From contig JAJIRX010000829.1 in NCBI GenBank assembly GCA_023853785.1, forward strand, positions 1-64,000: DNA of 64,000 bases. Reading direction: 5' to 3'. Source of the DNA: Psilocybe azurescens. Lineage: Eukaryota > Basidiomycota > Agaricomycetes > Agaricales > Agrocybaceae. A model generated the notes under the pieces. It searched no databases. It was not told the origin of the DNA and saw nothing but the letters and a program-made list of their open reading frames with translations. How positions within the stretch are numbered: position 1 is the stretch's first letter; every line of letters starts with the position of its first letter. The position numbers and the translations under genes were made by a program. This document shows, piece by piece, positions 57,949-64,000 of this stretch.

Positions 57949-60126
57949 ATGGCGAACCCAGTATATCCTCAAGAACTACTGCCAGACGAAACATTCTTGC
58001 CTCCAAGGATCCCTTACGCGGCTTATAGACACGCCGTTCCTTCAGGCCCTTGGCCCTGGTTTGACCTAATCGACGACGATGCTCCTTTTCCTCTTGTTCC
58101 TTCGGCCATCGACAATCTACCAGATTCTGTTAACCCCGAACAAGTCTCGCAAGCTCATACCTGGAGAAAGTATCCTGAGCTGTTCTTTCCAAACTGGACC
58201 CCGTTACGCCTAAAAAAAAGTAGGATTGATAGAGTCATCAGTCAACAATCGGATCGCCCTTGTGTTTTATACAACATTGATGTAGGGTGCGACGGCCATT
58301 TCTCACAGGCAGACAGACACTTGGTGACGAAAGAAAACGAAGGAATTTTTTGGACAATGATGACGGTGAGAACGGCTTTTTCGGAGGCGACCTTACGCAC
58401 GCTGATCATTGCGAACACGACTTCAGGAAAGGCGACTTGACAGAAATAGAGTGCGCTTGTTATTCGTAGAGAATCTGTCCGGTCGTGTTTTGCAGATGCT
58501 GGGAGCTAGGTCAGCCGGAGACGCCGATACGCGATACTATCTCACCGCGACCTTCTCTCAACAGGTAGACGATTGAGCCTTTTTTCTTCTCTTCGTCCTT
58601 AAATTGGATTCCTTCCCGATATCAAGAAGGTGCCAAACAAAATCACGGCGACCGTCAGTGACCTATTCTCATGTTCAACGGCTATTCTAATCGCACCCAC
58701 ACAAGTACAGACATCACAATAACACTCACTTTTCTTAGAACAATGGCGAACCCGATGACAACGTCCAACACTCCCTCAGTTGGTAGACAGTCATTCTCAC
58801 ATATCATGTCTCGAGATGGGACACGCACTATAGACGTCCAAGCACCTCTTATTTTAAAGTCCAGTGAGTCATTCCACATCTTCTAGCATATTCTCTTTGG
58901 CCCAATGTTGTTTTCACAGGTGATAGTAGAATTCTTCTTCTTGATCTCATTGCTCTACATATGGTTCGTAGGAAGGATACCAGTGGTAGTACTGTCATAT
59001 CGTACCACCCCACCCCAGAATGGAAGAGCACAAGTGCACGGTATCTCCACTCTCGAGTACGATTTGCAGGAGAAAGTGTGTATTGGCAGGAGTTGTTCCG
59101 CCAGTCCCAAGATCCCACTCTCGTTCTACTGTGCATGCTCTGGCATCCCCTATATGCCTGGGACGAGTCTTTTGAAATCCTTTACACCCATATATGTTCG
59201 CTGGTCAGTCATCCACCAAGTTATTTACATCACTTCAGGAAAGCTCATAGATAGACCTACTTCCCATGAATCTTGTGAGATCAGGAGTCCCGTGTTTTGT
59301 CAGAAAACGACATCCATCTGACTCGCGAATTGCACATCATTCGAGCCTATCTCCTTCATTATGCATCATTGCTGGAGAGCTTTCGCAAAACCATCATCTT
59401 CCTACGCGACACGCCGAACCCTGCTATGCAGGACCATGTCAATTACCAGAAATCAGCCAATGTCATGAACCGAGAGTGCGACACGCTGATGTCGGAAATA
59501 GAGCGTCTGGAGATGTTTCGTCGGATGCAAGAGATGAGGCTTGACAATGTTATGAAATTTGTGAGGCTGCATCTTTTGTATTTGTATCTTTCAATCAAGG
59601 CTCAATGGGAGTCAACCTGGTCAGGCATTCGCAAGCGTTAATTTTCAAGACAGTCGTGTCATGAAACGGCTGTCGGAAGAATCCCTTCGGGAAGGAACTG
59701 GTAAGTCTGTACCGTATGGATTAGATTCGTGTTTGTCAATCTGCCCAATTCTGCTCTTTTAATTTAGTTATGAAACAGATATCTTATCTTACAATGATAT
59801 TTCTGCCTGCATCGTTTGTTGCGGTAAGACCTCATTTCCATGAAAAGAATTGCCGCTAACTCTCTGTCCATCAGTCGATATTTGGTATGAATTTGGCTAA
59901 TCTGCAAAACGGGGCCTATGGAACTTTGGCCCACTACTTTGAAGTGGCCATTCCTCTCACTAGCCTCACCATTTGGATCATTGTAGCGCTACATCAAAAT
60001 CAGGCGAGGCACGATGATGTAGAGACAGGTATCTTATACCGATTGCGATGGCCTATTCGGTCTGTAAAGTATATGATAACCTTGATGGGCAAGCGAGGAC
60101 AAAGAGTCAATGAAAGCGTTCAAGTA
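57949..60126 (+). CDS. CorA-like Mg2+ transporter, fungal type
   Basis: Membrane divalent-cation channel. ATG 57949 (MANPVYPQELLPDETFLPPR). The large N-terminal cytosolic part is spread over several exons (57949-58220, about 58240-58500, 58770-58870, 58915-59250), with YHPTPEWKSTSARYLHSRVR and LFRQSQDPTLVLLCMLWHPL. A long helix follows (HLTRELHIIRAYLLHYASLL, RLEMFRRMQEMRLDNVMK). TM1 is MIFLPASFVASIFGMN with the signature GMN at about 59880-59895. TM2 is FEVAIPLTSLTIWIIVALH. A basic tail ends at 60126. The GMN plus two C-terminal helices define the CorA superfamily. Exact exon joins in 58200-58900 are uncertain. Confidence 0.85.
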
Positions 60127-60361
60127 TAGAGTAGGTTTGATCGTAATATTCTTGTCCTACTACTGGTGTACATGCCCGAGAACATTTTCGAACAAATCGA
60201 GGCAAGATAGAGACAGCGTGGGTTTTTGCCTTTTACTTGACAGCTGTCTTTAAAACCGTAGGCCGCTATCAAAAATTTCATGTGCGCGCCTTCGTTTGCT
60301 ATTTTTGGTTACCCGAGCTCCATATATAACGTCGCTGTGGGGCCAGGATATCAACCCGGTT

Positions 60362-62269
60362 ATGGTAGCTCCAAGTGGTTTCGCTCGCTTATCAACTATC
60401 TAAACTATCATTTACTCAACGTCTACTACTGCCCAACGTAGTGCAAGCCATTTGCATTAGCACTTTACTACTAGTCCTAATGTGGAGCGTAGAGGAAAAG
60501 CAAACGACGTTTGCGTCATCCGTGCTACCCAAAGAGGTTGTTTGTGCCAAACAAAGGCGCACACATGAAATTTTTGAAAGCGCTCTACGGTGTTTCAGAC
60601 TGTTTCAGATAGCTGGAACATGGAGGTAAGATTCAATGCTAAGCGCTACACCATGCTCTCATTTCTATTTTATAGCCTCCTCAGTCCTGTTCAATCCATA
60701 TTCCTTTCGCCTTGGAACCAGGCGATGGTTCATACGATAACGACGACCGCTTTGCCTTCTGGTCTTCTCCTAGCACCGCACAGTGGTTCAAAACGCGTGG
60801 ATATACACTCTATGAGCGTATTTGGCACGACTCAGATATAACTCAGTGGTCTTTTCCAATCATACCTTCCGAGGTCGCTGTTGCGGAAGCCGAGTATCCT
60901 TACGCCCACTTCGACACGGAGACCGCGAAGCCGCCCGATACGCCAAAGCCGCTTCGCGCCTTTGATATGACCGTAAGCCTCTTTTATTCTGTATCTCATG
61001 CAGGAGCAGGCGATTCGATCAATCTCTGACAGGGAAAGGTTGGGTATGCGCAAGATTCATTGGGCCGACATGTCGCAATCAAAATCGTCCGCGCAGAGAC
61101 AGACGAATACCGCGTGCTGCAGTTCTTAAAGCTGCAAGAGCCAGAGACGCTGAGCAAGAACTGCGTCATTCCAGTTATTGAACTATTGCCAAATGAAGGA
61201 TTTTGGTTTGCGGTAATGCCTCGGTGAGTCGCCATAGGTCTGATCCCTCAAGGTATACTCATCGTCTTCATTCGATTTGGAAGATGGTCGGTGTACATTG
61301 ACAATCCCAAACCTCAATATATACACGAAATTGTCACTATTATACATTCGCTATTGAAGGCATGATCACCAAAAATCGTTATAAATTTGACCATTGTCGC
61401 TAATGGTCGAGTTCCGCAGGGCATGAATTATTTGCATGAACATAATATCGTCCATGGGGTCTGTCTTTTTCCACTGATGTTTAACCTCTTGCTTACACCT
61501 ATTGTTAGGATATCAGCGACGGAAATCTTCTGGTAAACCATATCAGTGACATGACCTGGCACTACACCCTGCGCAGTGGTTTAAGAGCCAATAAGCGCTT
61601 GTTGTATGCACTATTCGACTTCGACTTTTCTATCATAGTGCCCCCAGAGGTAGACAAGAAAGACTTCCGACTTCCAGCCGTCAGATCGTATGGCTCGTTC
61701 AACGTGAGCAACGATACGGCTGCCGGAGAACATGACTACAATCCCTTTATACTTGACGTGGGCAGCATGGGCGTCCTTCTCTGTGATTATTATCAAGTAA
61801 GTTATCCGTTTTTAACGCCTGTCTTGTTGTTTACCCTAATGATTTTTTTCTTCGGCTGCAGCATATGACAGACATACTCCCGGTGCTTGCACCTCTTCTC
61901 GATATGATGACATGTTGGGATCTTAGCCGTCGATTCACTGCATCAGAGGCCCTTCGATTCTTTGAAGATCGCATGGCAGAGCTGTCAGAAGCGGAACTCG
62001 CTGCCAGAATTGTGCCGACAAAGCCTAGAAACTTTCGGCAGATGTATAACGAATGCGATAGATGGGAGAACCTGCCTGCAGATTTTGTCGAAAGGTGGAA
62101 GTCGTACAGGGAGACGCCTCTACCTTGGCACATACGACTCCTACGCAGGCTCTGCAAAACCAAATATGGTTCACGTGGTATTCCGCGAATGCGGCTTTTT
62201 GTGTTCAGACTTTGGTCCCTTCCACACCGACTTTACGGATGGTTTGTCCCTGCAAAGATCGCAATCTAG
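60362..62269 (+). CDS. Lineage-specific protein kinase-like protein
   Basis: ATG 60362 lies in frame 2 and the next block (about 60375-60629, with a hydrophobic AICISTLLLVLMW segment, a possible membrane anchor) is in frame 3, so the 5' model is uncertain. The kinase domain starts near 60712: EPGDGSYDNDDRFAFWSSPS, the invariant Lys in VAIKIV (about 61075), NYLHEHNIVHG-DISDGNLLVNH with the catalytic Asp restored across an intron near 61460-61510, and FDFDFS in place of DFG. LDMMTCWDLSRRFTASEAL follows, and a conserved C-terminal tail ends at 62269. The catalytic Lys and Asp are both present, so it may be active. Such kinases are expanded in mushrooms; the substrate is unknown. It is paralogous to the broken copy at 55.8-57 kb. 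Confidence 0.78.
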
Positions 62270-63477
62270 TTCTCATCTCTTTATATTTTTATAATTAGTT
62301 CTACTATCATTGTTTATCTATTTTCATTACACCCACTATGATTTAGAGATGGTATACCTAACATGCCAACGAAGATCCATTCGTAGGTTATTATCAGTCG
62401 GTTATCTCTTGGCCTTTATTTTCTGGATGCATGAGGCCACATTCTCGTCGGATTTGTCAAACAAGGGCTTGGCGCCTGTCTCTTACTTCTTCGTACAGAG
62501 TTTGCTGTCTCCTTCACCTGTCTCTGCGTACCAGAAAGCAATCACGCTTGTAAGATGGATCCTCGGATTATATCAGCATCATGTCCAAGATTTACAGCCA
62601 AAGGGTGTCGACTCTGGACGAGGACGTCGTCGTCGAGAGCAGGAATCGTGGAGTCTAGCACATAGCAAGTAAGTGGACACGATTTCTTGACTACAGTAAT
62701 GTCATATGTACTCTAGATGTTGAATTTCACGGGAGAGATAATATGTACTCAGGGCCTCGTAATTATTGACTTATCTTGTTGCTACTCATATATTTTGTAA
62801 CATGTCTTTCTTGCATCTACTTTAGAAAACCGGGCCATGGAATTGCCTCGCCTCTGGTCTTACGTCATGTGACTCATGTAGACAGTCGGTGACAGTCAAC
62901 AGGCCTAGCAGTTGCGAGCACATGTTCGATAGGGTGCCTATTGCATGGAATGTACCGCTCTGTGAATTCTGGCAGAATTCCAACCATACAGTGCACTTAT
63001 TCGTTGCAGTGGTTGTAGTGTGGTGGCAGCATTGTTCTGTGCATCTGTCATCGGAGATGAACCGGAATCTTAAATTTCAAGGCCGTTTCGGCAGAAGAAA
63101 TCATTCGAGTTGTATTCCTCGCTTTCAAAACGATAATGCGCAGCTACATATGAGTCATTCTTCGTAACATCCACGAAGAAAGCATAGATATACCTCATCT
63201 CTTACATTTTCTTGGATAAAAGGCCCCGTTGTAACTAACAGCTAGTTTTCTTGGGGATTTTATTTTTTTCACGGGGGATCGACTGGCAAAAAAATCAGGT
63301 GCTTTCGACTCTTGGCAGCACACACGACCATCGTTACAACTCTACAACACGGATTTCACGGATTTCTCAGGGTTTCAACGGTTCCACGTCTCTCTTCCTT
63401 CAAAGCTCTCCATCATTCCCCTGTATTCTTACGACCGTCCGTTCTTCAAACCCAAGGGCAAACGACGGACGATCATA
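62270..63477. other. Intergenic region, no gene recognised
   Basis: Short open frames (62310-62672, 62889-63167) have no domain or splice support. The final part is presumably the promoter of the gene starting at 63478. Confidence 0.45.
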
Positions 63478-64000
63478 ATGGCGAGCCCCTTTTCGTGGTC
63501 AGATACCCTTCAAATCACCCTCGGCTCCTGCCTGCCCTGCATCAAGCCCACAACAGGCGCAGGCGCTGCAGACTCGGGGATGACGAGCCCCAGCACCACA
63601 ACCCCGCCATAAACCGGATACCCCGGGCCCGCCCCGACGAGCTGCAAGGCCTGCTCGCAGACCCCGATACCGACCCTGAAGCCGAGACGATGTCGTTGCA
63701 CTCGAACCCCGGGCGCGGCAAGCGGAACAAGAAGAAACGATCGTCGAAGAAAGGCCCTTCGTCGTCCAACAACCATCCGCGCAAAATCACGTTGTTTGGG
63801 TACAATCTGTTTGGCAGCGGGAGCTCGCAGCCCATCCAGCTGCCGGATGATGGAGACGATGCGCTGTATCCGGATGAGGGGGGGCGGAGGAGGAGAAGGA
63901 GAGAGCGAAATGAGAGTTTGTCGGCGCCTAGCATCGGTACAGCACATTCTACAGCAAGCACATTCGACCTGGACGCCGCTCCCTTGGACGCGGACACCAT
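63478..64000 (+). CDS. Conserved basidiomycete protein, N-terminal part, cut by the window edge
   Basis: ATG 63478 opens MASPFSWSDTLQITLGSCLP. A frame change at the G4 run 63576-63579 leads to HHNPAINRIPRARPDELQGL, a lysine-rich KRNKKKRSSKKG segment, LFGYNLFGSG, and an acidic LDAAPLDADT at the edge. These blocks match, as I recall, a widely conserved but unnamed Agaricomycete protein. Adding one base to the G4 run would keep a single frame, which is more plausible than decay in such a conserved gene. Function unknown. The 3' end is outside the window. Confidence 0.65.

Noticed and set aside
1..64000. tRNA genes, rRNA genes and CRISPR arrays
   Set aside because: Looked for T-loop-type GGTTCGAATCC blocks and regular direct repeats with unique spacers; none seen. 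The tandem repeats lack spacers.

Overview
The window looks like part of a filamentous basidiomycete genome, most likely an Agaricomycete. The evidence is the dense introns of about 50-75 nt, a secreted fungalysin, an EXO70 gene, a cellular-type RNAi RNA-dependent RNA polymerase, a two-helix CorA transporter, and a TET/JBP-type dioxygenase gene of the kind known to be expanded in mushroom genomes. There is no assembly or taxon label, so this is inference.

Layout. (1) 1-15.8 kb: an accessory cassette of moderate GC with five uncharacterised multi-exon genes and one TET/JBP-like 2-oxoglutarate dioxygenase gene (12354-13669). One of the five carries a Gal4-type Zn2Cys6-like cysteine cluster; another carries long acidic EIGSD/EVGTD repeats. 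This block, and essentially only this block, is peppered with about 50 copies of a short inverted motif, CGG-N3-CCG, mostly in the form CGGCNNCCG. (2) 16.6-39 kb: a transposon graveyard. A young Ty3/gypsy chromovirus (17694-24434, 5-bp target duplication GTATC) sits inside an old Tc1/mariner element. Beyond it lie at least two more Tc1-like relics, a PIF/Harbinger-like element, two TA-flanked MITEs, nested solo LTRs and decayed gene fragments, in AT-rich DNA almost devoid of CpG. (3) 40.2-64 kb: ordinary gene-dense euchromatin: fungalysin (M36), EXO70, a NadR-like P-loop kinase, an RdRP reading frame that runs on into an SF1 (UPF1/Hrr1-like) helicase, a decayed kinase paralogue, a CorA-type Mg2+ transporter, a lineage-specific kinase, and the start of a conserved gene at the right edge.

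How the parts may work together. A dioxygenase of the family that oxidises 5-methylcytosine, a Zn2Cys6-type protein (a fold that typically reads paired CGG triplets), and a dispersed CpG-containing CGG/CCG motif lie in one block, directly beside a TE island that has lost nearly all its CpG. This suggests a self-encoded, motif-directed anti-silencing or demethylation cassette; that is a hypothesis. Independently, RdRP and helicase modules, which in other organisms are separate partners in one siRNA-amplifying complex, appear here as consecutive exons of one reading frame.

Caveat: many frames break by single bases, often at homopolymers, in both accessory and conserved genes. Sequence error is a likely cause of several breaks, and pseudogene calls in the cassette are therefore uncertain.
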